Source: an uncultured Schaedlerella sp. | GTDB taxonomy: Bacteria; Bacillota; Clostridia; Lachnospirales; Lachnospiraceae | Direction of reading: 5' to 3' | Length of the DNA stretch: 36,783 nucleotides | NCBI GenBank assembly: GCA_934435195.1 | Contig: CAKSAJ010000027.1 | Coordinates: 1-36,783, forward strand | Part shown: piece by piece, positions 25,745-34,362 of the stretch | Numbering within the stretch: the first letter of the stretch is position 1 | Layout of the letters: every line of letters begins with the position of its first letter | Program-made: the position numbers and the translations under genes | Notes under the pieces: model-generated | Database searches by the model: none | The model's input: only the letters and a program-made list of their open reading frames with translations | What the model was told of the DNA's origin: nothing

Positions 25745-26590
25745 ATGAACGGTAGTATCAGAGTTTCAGCAAAAACAGTTGAAGATGCAATTACAGAGGC
25801 ATCCATTCAGCTCGGAATTACAAGTGATAAACTTGAGTATGAGGTGATTGAAAAAGGAAGTGCCGGATTTTTAGGAATCGGGATGAAACAGGCTGTGATC
25901 GAAGCTAGAAGAAAAGTGGAAGAGAAGCAGGAAACTGAAATTGTAGAGGAAGTTAAAAAAGAGATTCAGCAAGTAGCAGCAGAAGAAGTAAAAGCTGAAG
26001 AGAAGATTGTTGACGAAGTAAAGGCTGAGATCGAACATGATGAAAAGCCAAAACAGACTACAGAAAAAGTAGAGAAAAAAGAAGAAATCAAAAATGATGC
26101 TCCAGTAAAAAGAGAAGTAGAACTGGCTGAAGTAACAGATGAAACAAAAGAAGCTGTTTCGACATTTTTGAAAGACACATTAAAAGCCATGGGTATGGAA
26201 GTGGAGATTGCATTGGATATTGATGAAGATGGATCTCTTAGTGTCAATATGTCCGGTCCGAATATGGGTATTTTGATTGGAAAACGTGGTCAGACACTGG
26301 ATTCTCTGCAGTATCTTGCAAATCGTGTTGCCAATAAGCATCAGAGCGGTTATGTAAGAGTAAAGCTTGATACAGAAAACTATCGTGCAAGAAGAGAAGA
26401 AACTTTGAAACACCTTGCAAAAAATATTGCACATAAGGTAAAGAGAAATAGAAGACCTGTAGCATTAGAGCCAATGAATCCTTATGAGAGAAGAATCATT
26501 CATTCTGCACTCCAGAATGATCCTTATGTAACAACACATAGTGAAGGGGAAGAACCTTATAGAAAAGTAGTTGTCACATTGAAAAAATAG
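25745..26590 (+). CDS. jag: Jag/KhpB RNA-binding protein
   Basis: This 281-residue protein has an N-terminal Jag domain (about 1-52, with VSAKTVEDAITEA and KGSAGFLGIGMK), an acidic Glu/Lys-rich linker (about 60-140), a KH domain with the IGKRGQT loop, and an R3H domain with NPYERRIIHSAL. Relatives bind small RNAs and mRNAs and affect cell elongation. The start at 25745 is the first ATG after AAAGGA; the longer ORF start lacks a ribosome site. It is the usual partner of yidC. Confidence 0.94.
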   Translation: MNGSIRVSAKTVEDAITEASIQLGITSDKLEYEVIEKGSAGFLGIGMKQAVIEARRKVEEKQETEIVEEVKKEIQQVAAEEVKAEEKIVDEVKAEIEHDEKPKQTTEKVEKKEEIKNDAPVKREVELAEVTDETKEAVSTFLKDTLKAMGMEVEIALDIDEDGSLSVNMSGPNMGILIGKRGQTLDSLQYLANRVANKHQSGYVRVKLDTENYRARREETLKHLAKNIAHKVKRNRRPVALEPMNPYERRIIHSALQNDPYVTTHSEGEEPYRKVVVTLKK

Positions 26591-26606
26591 TGATGTAGGT
26601 GATAGA

Positions 26607-26662
26607 GGACGGTTTACGCTTCACGGAATAATTTCGTGAAGTGTGAATCGTTCCTTTTGTTT
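26607..26662 (+). terminator. Long imperfect hairpin between jag and mnmE
   Basis: GGACGGTTTACGCTTCACG and CGTGAAGTGTGAATCGTTCC form an about 19-bp stem with several G-U pairs and one bulge, then TTTTGTTT. It ends 23 bases before the mnmE start. A shared GGACGG edge links it in style with the palindrome at 30704-30754. Confidence 0.75.
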
Positions 26663-26677
26663 AAGAGGAGAATTGCG

Positions 26678-28075
26678 ATGTATAGTAAAGAGACGATTGC
26701 AGCGATTTCTACAGGAATGTCGAATTCAGGAATCGGGATTGTCCGAATTAGTGGAGAAGAAGCATTTCAGGTAATAGATAAAATATATAAGGGAAAAGAA
26801 GTGCTGTCAAAAGTGCAGTCACATACCATACATTATGGGTATATAGTGGATGGAAAAGAGACAATAGATGAAGTGCTTGTCAGTATTATGCGGGCGCCAA
26901 GAACATTTACCGGTGAAGATACCGTTGAAATTAATTGTCATGGCGGCGTTTATGTGGTAAAAAGAGTATTAGATACAGTACTTCGAAATGGGGCAAGACC
27001 GGCAGAGCCGGGAGAATTTACAAAGAGAGCTTTCTTAAATGGAAAGATGGACCTTTCTCAGGCAGAGGCAGTGATTGATGTGATTACTGCAAAAAATGAA
27101 TATGCACTGCAGAGTTCTATGAGCCAGTTAAAGGGCAGTGTAAAGAAAAAGATAGAAGAGATCCGAAAGCAGATCATTTATCATACGGCATTTATTGAAA
27201 CTGCATTGGATGACCCGGAACATATCAGCGTTGATGGTTATGGGGAGCAGTTGCAAGGTGTTGTGGAAATATTGGCGGAAGAATTAAAAGATTTGATTGA
27301 TTCTTCGGAAAATGGAAGAATTATGAAAGAAGGAATTCAGACAGTCATTCTTGGAAAACCAAATGCCGGAAAATCATCTCTTTTAAATGTTCTTTCAGGA
27401 AGAGAACGTGCAATTGTAACAGATATAGAAGGAACAACGCGAGATGTGCTGGAGGAACAGATTCAGATTCAGGGGCTGAATTTAAATGTGATTGATACAG
27501 CAGGAATACGTGAGACAGACGATAAGGTAGAAAAAATCGGTGTAGATAAAGCGAAAGAATATGCGGAGCAGGCAGATTTAATCATCTATGTCGTAGATGC
27601 ATCACGTGAACTTGATGAAAATGATATAGAAATCATGAAAATCATTGCAGGTAAAAAGGCAGTTATCTTATTAAATAAAATGGATCTGAACGTACTCATT
27701 TCAAAGGAAAATCTTGAACAACAGCTTCAGAAAGAAATTGGCGAGGCGTGCAAAAATATTCCGATGATTGAGATATCTGCGAAGGAAGAACAGGGAATCA
27801 GAGATTTTGAAAATCTGTTAAAAAAGATGTTTTTGCAAGGTGAGATTTCATTTAACGATGAAGTATACATTACAAATTTGAGACAAAAATCGGCACTTCA
27901 GGATGCATATAATTCATTAAAAAAGGTGAAAGAAAGCATTGAGATGGGAATGCCGGAAGATTTTTATTCCATCGATCTGATGGATGCATATGAGGCACTT
28001 GGAAGTATTACAGGAGAAACGATAGGAGAAGATTTGGTCAATGAAATATTCAGCAAATTCTGTATGGGAAAATAA
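26678..28075 (+). CDS. mnmE: tRNA modification GTPase MnmE
   Basis: This 465-residue GTPase works with MnmG to place the carboxymethylaminomethyl group on wobble uridine of certain tRNAs. The N-terminal folate-binding domain begins ETIAAISTGMSNSGIGIVRISG. The G domain has GKPNAGKSSLLN, GTTRD, DTAGIRET and NKMD. The C-terminal FCMGK is the family's catalytic CxGK motif. GAGGAG before 26678 sets the start. Its last 35 bases overlap the mnmG start. Confidence 0.97.
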   Translation: MYSKETIAAISTGMSNSGIGIVRISGEEAFQVIDKIYKGKEVLSKVQSHTIHYGYIVDGKETIDEVLVSIMRAPRTFTGEDTVEINCHGGVYVVKRVLDTVLRNGARPAEPGEFTKRAFLNGKMDLSQAEAVIDVITAKNEYALQSSMSQLKGSVKKKIEEIRKQIIYHTAFIETALDDPEHISVDGYGEQLQGVVEILAEELKDLIDSSENGRIMKEGIQTVILGKPNAGKSSLLNVLSGRERAIVTDIEGTTRDVLEEQIQIQGLNLNVIDTAGIRETDDKVEKIGVDKAKEYAEQADLIIYVVDASRELDENDIEIMKIIAGKKAVILLNKMDLNVLISKENLEQQLQKEIGEACKNIPMIEISAKEEQGIRDFENLLKKMFLQGEISFNDEVYITNLRQKSALQDAYNSLKKVKESIEMGMPEDFYSIDLMDAYEALGSITGETIGEDLVNEIFSKFCMGK

Positions 28076-29933
28076 AGATTATTATGATGTTGCAGTTGTC
28101 GGAGCAGGACATGCAGGTTGTGAAGCAGCACTTGCGACAGCTCGTTTAGGATTCAAAACAGTGATGTTTACGGTGAGTGTCGACAGTATTGCAATGATGC
28201 CTTGTAATCCTAATATCGGTGGAAGCTCAAAGGGACATCTGGTGCGTGAACTAGATGCACTTGGCGGTGAGATGGGAAAGGTGATTGATAAGACATTTAT
28301 TCAGTCTAAGATGTTGAACCAGTCTAAAGGACCGGCAGTACATTCGCTTAGAGCACAAGCTGATAAAGCAAATTACAGTAAAACAATGAGAATGGTGTTA
28401 CAGAATCAGGAAAACTTAGATATCCGTCAGATGGAAGTGACAGATATTTTGACAGAGGATGGAAAGATAACAGGAGTACAAACCTATTCCGGTGCCATTT
28501 ATCGTTGTCGTGCGGTTGTATTATGTACAGGAACATATTTGAAAGCGAGATGTATTTATGGAGAAGTAAGTACACAGACAGGACCAAATGGACTTCAGCC
28601 TGCAAATTACTTAACAGATAGTTTGAAGTCACTGGGTATCAAAATGTATCGTTTTAAGACAGGAACTCCTGCGAGAATTGATAAAAGAACAATTGATTTC
28701 AGTAAGATGGAAGAGCAGAAAGGCGATGAGAGAGTAGTACCATTTTCCTTTACGACAAATCCGGAAGACGTTCAGATAGATCAGGTTTCCTGCTGGCTGA
28801 CTTATACAAACGAGAAGACACATGAGATTATCAGAAATAATTTGAGCCGTTCTCCACTGTATTCAGGAATGATTGAAGGAACAGGGCCGAGATATTGTCC
28901 ATCTATTGAAGATAAGGTTGTCAAATTCGCAGATAAAAACCGTCATCAGGTCTTTATTGAACCGGAAGGACTGGAGACAAATGAGATGTATGTTGGTGGA
29001 ATGTCAAGTTCATTACCGGAAGATGTGCAGTATGCAATGTATAGAAGTGTTCCAGGCCTTGAAAACGCCAAAATCGTGCGAAATGCATACGCAATCGAGT
29101 ATGACTGCATCGATGCCAGACAATTGAAAAATACGCTGGAATTCAAAGCCGTAGAGGGCCTTTTTAGTGGTGGACAGTTTAACGGAAGTTCCGGATATGA
29201 AGAAGCAGCAGCACAGGGGTTGGTTGCGGGTATTAATGCAGCGAGAAAATTGCAGGGAAAAGAAGGTATTGTGATTGACCGTTCAGAAGGTTATATAGGC
29301 GTTTTGATCGATGATCTGGTAACAAAAGAAAGTCATGAACCATATCGAATGATGACTTCAAGAGCCGAATATCGTCTGTTATTGCGTCAGGATAATGCAG
29401 ATTTAAGATTGACCAAAAAGGGTTATGAGATTGGTTTGATTTCAGAAGAAAGATACCAGAAACTGCTTAGAAAAGAAGAACTTATCCAGAAAGAAATAGA
29501 GCGTGTTGAACATATCAATTTAGGAACTTCAGAAGCTGTACAAAATTTATTAAAACAGTATGAAAGTACGCCGCTGACTTCTGGAACAACGATGGCAGAA
29601 TTGATTCGAAGACCAGAATTGAATTACGAAGCTCTTGCACCGGTAGATCCAAACAGACCGGAACTGGACTATGATGTTGTAGAGCAGGTTAATATTAATA
29701 TTAAATATGATGGATATATTAAACGTCAACAGCGTCAGGTAGAGCAGTTTAAGAAACTCGAGAGCAAGCTTATCCCGGAAGATATTAATTATGATGAGAT
29801 TCAAAGTCTTCGTATTGAAGCAAAACAGAAATTAAATGAAATGCGTCCGTCATCCATCGGGCAGGCATCCAGAATTTCAGGAGTATCTCCTGCGGATGTG
29901 TCAGTATTGCTTGTATATTTGGAACGAAAGTAA
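28041..29933 (+). CDS. mnmG: tRNA modification FAD enzyme MnmG
   Basis: This 630-residue FAD protein is the MnmE partner. VAVVGAGHAGCEAALATARLG is the FAD-binding fold; CNPNIGGSSKGHLVRE and the GTYLKARCIYGE cysteine region are conserved, as is the C-terminal SPADVSVLLVYL. The start at 28041 overlaps mnmE by 35 bases; no later start keeps the FAD fold with a ribosome site. Both products act as one complex, so coupling makes sense. Confidence 0.97.
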   Translation: MKYSANSVWENKDYYDVAVVGAGHAGCEAALATARLGFKTVMFTVSVDSIAMMPCNPNIGGSSKGHLVRELDALGGEMGKVIDKTFIQSKMLNQSKGPAVHSLRAQADKANYSKTMRMVLQNQENLDIRQMEVTDILTEDGKITGVQTYSGAIYRCRAVVLCTGTYLKARCIYGEVSTQTGPNGLQPANYLTDSLKSLGIKMYRFKTGTPARIDKRTIDFSKMEEQKGDERVVPFSFTTNPEDVQIDQVSCWLTYTNEKTHEIIRNNLSRSPLYSGMIEGTGPRYCPSIEDKVVKFADKNRHQVFIEPEGLETNEMYVGGMSSSLPEDVQYAMYRSVPGLENAKIVRNAYAIEYDCIDARQLKNTLEFKAVEGLFSGGQFNGSSGYEEAAAQGLVAGINAARKLQGKEGIVIDRSEGYIGVLIDDLVTKESHEPYRMMTSRAEYRLLLRQDNADLRLTKKGYEIGLISEERYQKLLRKEELIQKEIERVEHINLGTSEAVQNLLKQYESTPLTSGTTMAELIRRPELNYEALAPVDPNRPELDYDVVEQVNINIKYDGYIKRQQRQVEQFKKLESKLIPEDINYDEIQSLRIEAKQKLNEMRPSSIGQASRISGVSPADVSVLLVYLERK

Positions 29934-29985
29934 AATAAATTTAACGAATTAACGTATTAAAGCGAAGGGGGATAAGAGGCATATA

Positions 29986-30696
29986 ATGGAGAATAAGTTT
30001 GAACAACAATTGCAACAACTTAATATCCAGCTGAACGAAGTGCAAAAAGAGCAATTTCATAGATATTACGAATTGCTTGTAGAGTGGAATAAGGTGATGA
30101 ATCTCACCGGAATTACAGAATATGATGAAGTAAATGAAAAGCATTTTGTGGATAGTCTGGCAATTGTAAAAGCAATTGATATTCAGAATGTAAATACAGT
30201 GATAGATATAGGAACAGGGGCAGGATTTCCAGGTTTGCCATTGAAAATTGCATTTCCACATTTGAAGGTTGTATTGTTAGATTCATTGCAAAAAAGAGTG
30301 AAATTCTTAAATACAGTGATAGAAGAACTAGGGTTGAAAGATATAGAGACACTTCATGGAAGAGCTGAAGATTACGCAAAAAAAGTTGAATATAGAGAAC
30401 AATTTGATCTTTGTGTGTCGAGAGCGGTTGCAAATCTCTCTACATTGAGTGAGTACTGTATTCCATATGTAAAAGTAGGCGGAGCATTTATTCCATATAA
30501 AAGCGGAGAGATAGAAGATGAATTAAAGCAGGCGAAGAAGGCTGTTAAAATATTAGGCGGAAATGTAAGAGAAGTTGTTAAATTCCAATTGCCGGGAACA
30601 GAGATCGGAAGATCTTTTGTGGAGATTGATAAATTGGAAATGACAAAGAAAAAATATCCGAGAAAAGCAGGATTACCATCTAAAGAACCACTGTAA
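29986..30696 (+). CDS. rsmG: 16S rRNA (guanine-N7) methyltransferase RsmG
   Basis: The 236-residue enzyme methylates G527 of 16S rRNA using S-adenosylmethionine. The cofactor loop is VIDIGTGAGFPGLPLKI; VSRAVANLSTLSEY and the C-terminal YPRKAGLPSKEPL are family marks. It lies 52 bases after mnmG, in the standard order, and ends just before a long palindrome. Loss of this enzyme in other bacteria gives low-level streptomycin resistance. Confidence 0.97.
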   Translation: MENKFEQQLQQLNIQLNEVQKEQFHRYYELLVEWNKVMNLTGITEYDEVNEKHFVDSLAIVKAIDIQNVNTVIDIGTGAGFPGLPLKIAFPHLKVVLLDSLQKRVKFLNTVIEELGLKDIETLHGRAEDYAKKVEYREQFDLCVSRAVANLSTLSEYCIPYVKVGGAFIPYKSGEIEDELKQAKKAVKILGGNVREVVKFQLPGTEIGRSFVEIDKLEMTKKKYPRKAGLPSKEPL

Positions 30697-30703
30697 ACCA
30701 AAA

Positions 30704-30754
30704 GGGACGGAGTTACTGGCTTTTTTATTCAGAAAAAGCCAGTAACTCCGTCCC
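30704..30754. terminator. Perfect 22-bp palindrome, two-way terminator between convergent genes
   Basis: Arms 30704-30725 and 30733-30754 pair perfectly over 22 bases around a 7-base loop. The arms start with GGGACGG and end with five Ts, so each strand offers GC-rich stem and T tract. It separates rsmG from the opposite-strand hydrolase-like gene. Such a perfect and clean edge also fits a dispersed repeat or tiny mobile element. Confidence 0.75.
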
Positions 30755-30760
30755 TGATGT

Positions 30761-31723
30761 TTATGCAGTTAAATCAAAATAAATCTTAATGTTTTCTAAT
30801 ACATCTGTTGGAGCTTCAAGCTGTGGCAGATATTTTGTCTTCTCAATTTCACAAATTTCAATTGCAGGTAATTGATTTTGATACTGGCTTGCTGCAAGAC
30901 TATATTCTGGATTGCCATTTCCTACAATAATGAAGATACTATTGTCAATTTTTGAAAGACAGTTTAATACATTTGCATTTGTAAAATTAGAACAGATATT
31001 AGCGTATAAATATCTTCCGTGAGATTTCTCAGACTGTGATGCTTCTACGTATGCGGCTAAATCTCTCTTCCTGAATTTACAATGATCATAGAAATAATCA
31101 GTCATAAAATTCTCTTCAATACGATCTTTACTTACTAACAAATTGTAAATAAATGTTCCGATTATAGGAGTGCAGAGAATATATTTTAACACTTTATTAT
31201 AATGCTTTGGTGTTTTTGAAGCGTCAATAATACTCTCAGGATTAATCAATAAAATACGATCAATAACAGTATCATCATTTGCACAAGTCATCAATGCGAT
31301 AGATGCGGAATGACCAGTGGTTATAATATCTGTTTTTTCTCCAATGACATTTTTAATAAAATCTGTCAGTAACTGTACATACAAATAATTTGTATAAGTT
31401 AAGTTTGGCTTTTCGGATAATCCGCAACCAAGTAAATCAATAGTGTATACAGTGTTTGTCTCTGCCAGCTCATTTTTTATTTTATTCCATTCGTAAGAAG
31501 AACTACAGACGTTTAAATCATGAACTAACAAAATTGGAGAACCGGAACCTTCTTTTGTATAAAAAATGCGTCCGTAAGTCCAATCGTAATAATTCTCACC
31601 ATTCTTGGCAAGAATATTATCTATAGTAGAAATATGATATATGAATCGATTAAATATATGAAGTGCACCTAATGTACCAGCTGTTAGTGCAGATAAAGTT
31701 AAAAATTTCTTTTTAAAACTCAA
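30761..31723 (-). CDS. Membrane-anchored alpha/beta-hydrolase-fold protein, catalytic triad degenerate
   Basis: This 320-residue protein has a hydrophobic N-terminal anchor (about 8-25) and an alpha/beta-hydrolase fold: LLVHDLN (oxyanion region), IDLLGCGLSEKP, and the nucleophile elbow TTGHSASI with Ser139. Two expected triad residues are changed: Asn271 stands in GNGNP where the acid Asp belongs, and Tyr298 in YLPQLEAP where the His belongs. It may be inactive or use other residues. The TTG at 31723 is the likely start, because AGGAGG sits nine bases upstream; the TTG at 31732 directly abuts that site. It is the only protein gene in the window facing the origin and lies beside parS. Function unknown. 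Confidence 0.8.
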   Translation of the reverse strand: MSFKKKFLTLSALTAGTLGALHIFNRFIYHISTIDNILAKNGENYYDWTYGRIFYTKEGSGSPILLVHDLNVCSSSYEWNKIKNELAETNTVYTIDLLGCGLSEKPNLTYTNYLYVQLLTDFIKNVIGEKTDIITTGHSASIALMTCANDDTVIDRILLINPESIIDASKTPKHYNKVLKYILCTPIIGTFIYNLLVSKDRIEENFMTDYFYDHCKFRKRDLAAYVEASQSEKSHGRYLYANICSNFTNANVLNCLSKIDNSIFIIVGNGNPEYSLAASQYQNQLPAIEICEIEKTKYLPQLEAPTDVLENIKIYFDLTA

Positions 31724-31860
31724 AAAAATCAACCTCCTGACATTTTGAAATAGTGTATTTGGATTTTTGCTTTTTGAATTTACAGTTGTAAAATCATATC
31801 TATTATACTACAAAACGAGAATGGATAAAACCTTTTCCAGATGAAAAAATAAATTAATAA

Positions 31861-31947
31861 TTCTCTAAAATGTTTCACGTGAAACATTTTTGTGAAACTT
31901 CACAACAGAACAATAAAATAATGTTTCACGTGAAACATTTTAGAGAA
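31861..31947. repeat. parS: Two parS sites in a perfect 26-bp inverted repeat
   Basis: TGTTTCACGTGAAACA, the consensus ParB-binding site, occurs at 31871-31886 and 31922-31937, 51 bases apart. The flanks match as well: 31861-31886 is the exact reverse complement of 31922-31947. Between them, TGTGAA-AC-TTCACA (31891-31904) is a small separate palindrome. Position just ahead of parA suggests loading of ParB and self-regulation. Confidence 0.96.
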
Positions 31948-32018
31948 AAAAAGATTTGCAGTAGAATCTCTTTTGGTTTGGTGATATAATATGGAAGTAA
32001 CGCGAAAGGAGTACAAAA
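31948..32018 (+). promoter_or_regulatory. parAB promoter region
   Basis: GGTGATATAAT (about 31979-31989) gives a perfect -10 box; no good -35 box is at the right distance. AAAGGAG before 32019 is the ribosome site. Nearness to parS suggests ParB may affect it. Confidence 0.45.
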
Positions 32019-32792
32019 ATGAGTAGAATTATCGCTATTGCAAACCAAAAGGGCGGAGTTGGAAAAACAACAACGGCAATTAATTTATCATCTTGTCTTG
32101 CAAGTTTTGGAAAAAAAGTTTTGTCAATTGACCTCGACCCACAGGGAAATATGTCGAGTGGACTTGGCGTAGATAAGGATGAAGTGGAATATAATGCGTA
32201 TGATTTAATCATAGGTAATGCAAAAATAGAAGATTGTATTTGTGAAAATGTAATTGAGAACTTAGATGTACTTCCTTCTAATATAAATCTGTCGGCAGCA
32301 GAAATTGAATTAATCGGTGTTGATAATAAGGAGTTTATTATTCGAGATGAAGTGGCAAGAGTAAGAGATAATTACGATTATGTGATTATTGATTGTCCAC
32401 CGGCATTGAGTATGCTTACAATTAATGCAATGACTACAGCGGATTCAGTTTTGGTTCCGATTCAATGCGAGTATTATGCATTGGAAGGATTAAGTCAATT
32501 AATTCATACAATTGAACTTGTTCAAGAAAGATTAAATCCTTCTTTAAAAATTGAAGGGGTAGTCTTTACAATGTATGATGCACGTACAAATCTTTCGTTG
32601 CAGGTTGTAGAAAATGTAAAGGATAATTTGGATCAAACAATATATAAAACAATTATCCCAAGAAATATCAGACTGGCAGAGGCTCCTAGTTATGGTATGC
32701 CAATTAACCTGTATGATCCAAAGTCTACAGGAGCAGAAAGTTATATGTTACTGGCCGAAGAAGTAATCAACAAAGGGGAGGAAGACGACTGA
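32019..32792 (+). CDS. parA: Chromosome partition ATPase ParA/Soj
   Basis: This 257-residue ATPase has the deviant Walker A QKGGVGKTT near the N-terminus, IDLDPQGN, and the VIIDCPPALS Walker B region. It lacks an N-terminal DNA-binding extension, as expected for a chromosomal Soj type. It works with ParB on parS to position origins and, in Bacillus, to modulate DnaA. Its stop overlaps the parB start by one base (TGATG). Confidence 0.97.
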   Translation: MSRIIAIANQKGGVGKTTTAINLSSCLASFGKKVLSIDLDPQGNMSSGLGVDKDEVEYNAYDLIIGNAKIEDCICENVIENLDVLPSNINLSAAEIELIGVDNKEFIIRDEVARVRDNYDYVIIDCPPALSMLTINAMTTADSVLVPIQCEYYALEGLSQLIHTIELVQERLNPSLKIEGVVFTMYDARTNLSLQVVENVKDNLDQTIYKTIIPRNIRLAEAPSYGMPINLYDPKSTGAESYMLLAEEVINKGEEDD

Positions 32793-33727
32793 TGGCGGTA
32801 AAGAGAAACGGACTTGGAAAAGGACTGGACAGTTTGATTCCAAATAAAAGCGACAAGCTGGCAAAACCGGAAACAAAAAAGAATAATAGTGAAACAAAAG
32901 TATCTCCGGCTAAAAAAGTAAAAGAAGACCCGAAAACAAGTGAAATATTATTAAAGATTAATCAGGTCGAGCCAAATCGTGATCAGCCAAGAAAAGAATT
33001 CGATGAAGATGCATTATTAGAGCTTGCAGATTCAATCAAACAATTTGGCATTTTACAGCCATTATTAGTTCAGAAAAAGAAAGATTATTATGAAATCATT
33101 GCAGGTGAAAGAAGATGGAGAGCTGCAAAACTGGCGGGATTAAAAGAGGTGCCGGTTTTAATCAAATCTTATACAGATCAGGAAATCGTTGAAATATCAT
33201 TAATTGAAAATATTCAACGTGAAAATTTAAATCCTATAGAAGAAGCAATGGCATTTAAACGTTTGTTGGAGGAATTTCATTTAAAACAAGATGAAGTAGC
33301 GGAAAGAGTGTCGAAGAGTCGTACAGCAGTAACTAATTCTATGCGACTTTTGAAATTATCAGATAAAGTAAAACAAATGATTATAGATGATATGATCAGC
33401 ACAGGACATGCCCGTGCACTTCTTGCGATTGAAGATGAAGAACAACAATATTTACTTGCCACAAAGATTTTCGATGAGAAACTGAGTGTTCGAGAAACAG
33501 AGAAACTTGTTAAGTCTTTAAAGAATCCTAAAAAAGAGGTAAAAAAGATAACTCCGGAACATCAGTTTATATATAATGATATTGCTGAAAAAATGAAATC
33601 CATTATGGGTACAAAAGTAAATATCAATGCGAAAGCAAATGGAAAAGGAAAAATAGAAATTGAATATTATTCGGAAGAAGAACTTGAGAGAATATATGAT
33701 TTGATGATGACAATCCATAATGTATAA
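32792..33727 (+). CDS. parB: Chromosome partition protein ParB/Spo0J
   Basis: This 311-residue CTP-dependent clamp loads at parS. The lysine-rich N-terminus (GLGKGLDSLIPNK) is the usual ParA-stimulating region. IIAGERRWRAAKLAGL is the CTP-binding box, SLIENIQRENLNPIEEA precedes the helix-turn-helix (QDEVAERVSKSRTAVTNSMRLL). The C-terminal dimer domain follows. Translation is coupled to parA by the one-base overlap. Confidence 0.97.
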   Translation: MAVKRNGLGKGLDSLIPNKSDKLAKPETKKNNSETKVSPAKKVKEDPKTSEILLKINQVEPNRDQPRKEFDEDALLELADSIKQFGILQPLLVQKKKDYYEIIAGERRWRAAKLAGLKEVPVLIKSYTDQEIVEISLIENIQRENLNPIEEAMAFKRLLEEFHLKQDEVAERVSKSRTAVTNSMRLLKLSDKVKQMIIDDMISTGHARALLAIEDEEQQYLLATKIFDEKLSVRETEKLVKSLKNPKKEVKKITPEHQFIYNDIAEKMKSIMGTKVNINAKANGKGKIEIEYYSEEELERIYDLMMTIHNV

Positions 33728-33774
33728 ATGTAAAAAGAAGATATATAGATAGTGAAAGGTGGATTTTGTCAAAT

Positions 33775-34302
33775 ATGAAAATAGATCCGATGTATTTGAT
33801 CATAGCGTTGTTTTTAGTACAGATAGTTCTGTTTATACTTTTAATCAATGTCAACATGAAGTATAATCGTTTAAAAACAGCCTATACAACATTTTTGAAA
33901 GGAAAAAACGGAAAGAATCTCGAAGAGAGTTTCTTTGAAAAATTTAGATTATTAGATGAAGTAGAGGAAATTGCAAAAGAAAACAAAGAGGAAGTCAGAA
34001 AGCTTCGAAAACAAGTGCAAAAGACATATCAAAAAGTTGGAATTGTGCGTTATGATGCATTTAACGAAATGGGAGGAAATTTAAGCTTTGTACTCACTAT
34101 GTTAAATGATCAAAATAGCGGCTGGCTTTTAAATGCAATGCATAGCCGTGAAGGTTGCTACACTTATATTAAAGAGATAGTAAACGGAAAGAGCTATGTA
34201 GAATTAGGTGAAGAAGAAAAAGAATCTTTGGAGCGTGCAATTTTCCAAGAAGTATATGATATAAAAGATGTAGATTTTAAGAAAACAGCAAAAGGGGCAT
34301 AA
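33775..34302 (+). CDS. DUF4446 membrane protein
   Basis: A protein of about 175 residues: one N-terminal transmembrane helix (about 5-27), a basic segment, a coiled coil (about 45-85), then the family core KVGIVRYDAFNEMGGNLSF and the GWLLNAMHSREGCYTY stretch. The family regularly follows parB in clostridia; its role is unknown. The start is uncertain: AAGGTGG lies 12 bases from the ATG at 33775 and only 3 from an in-frame TTG at 33766. It is 47 bases past parB and likely in the same transcript. Confidence 0.85.
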   Translation: MKIDPMYLIIALFLVQIVLFILLINVNMKYNRLKTAYTTFLKGKNGKNLEESFFEKFRLLDEVEEIAKENKEEVRKLRKQVQKTYQKVGIVRYDAFNEMGGNLSFVLTMLNDQNSGWLLNAMHSREGCYTYIKEIVNGKSYVELGEEEKESLERAIFQEVYDIKDVDFKKTAKGA

Positions 34303-34362
34303 TTGTCTAAAATAAATTAAAATGTATAAAATCTCAAAACAGAGTAAGAGGAGGAAGATGAG

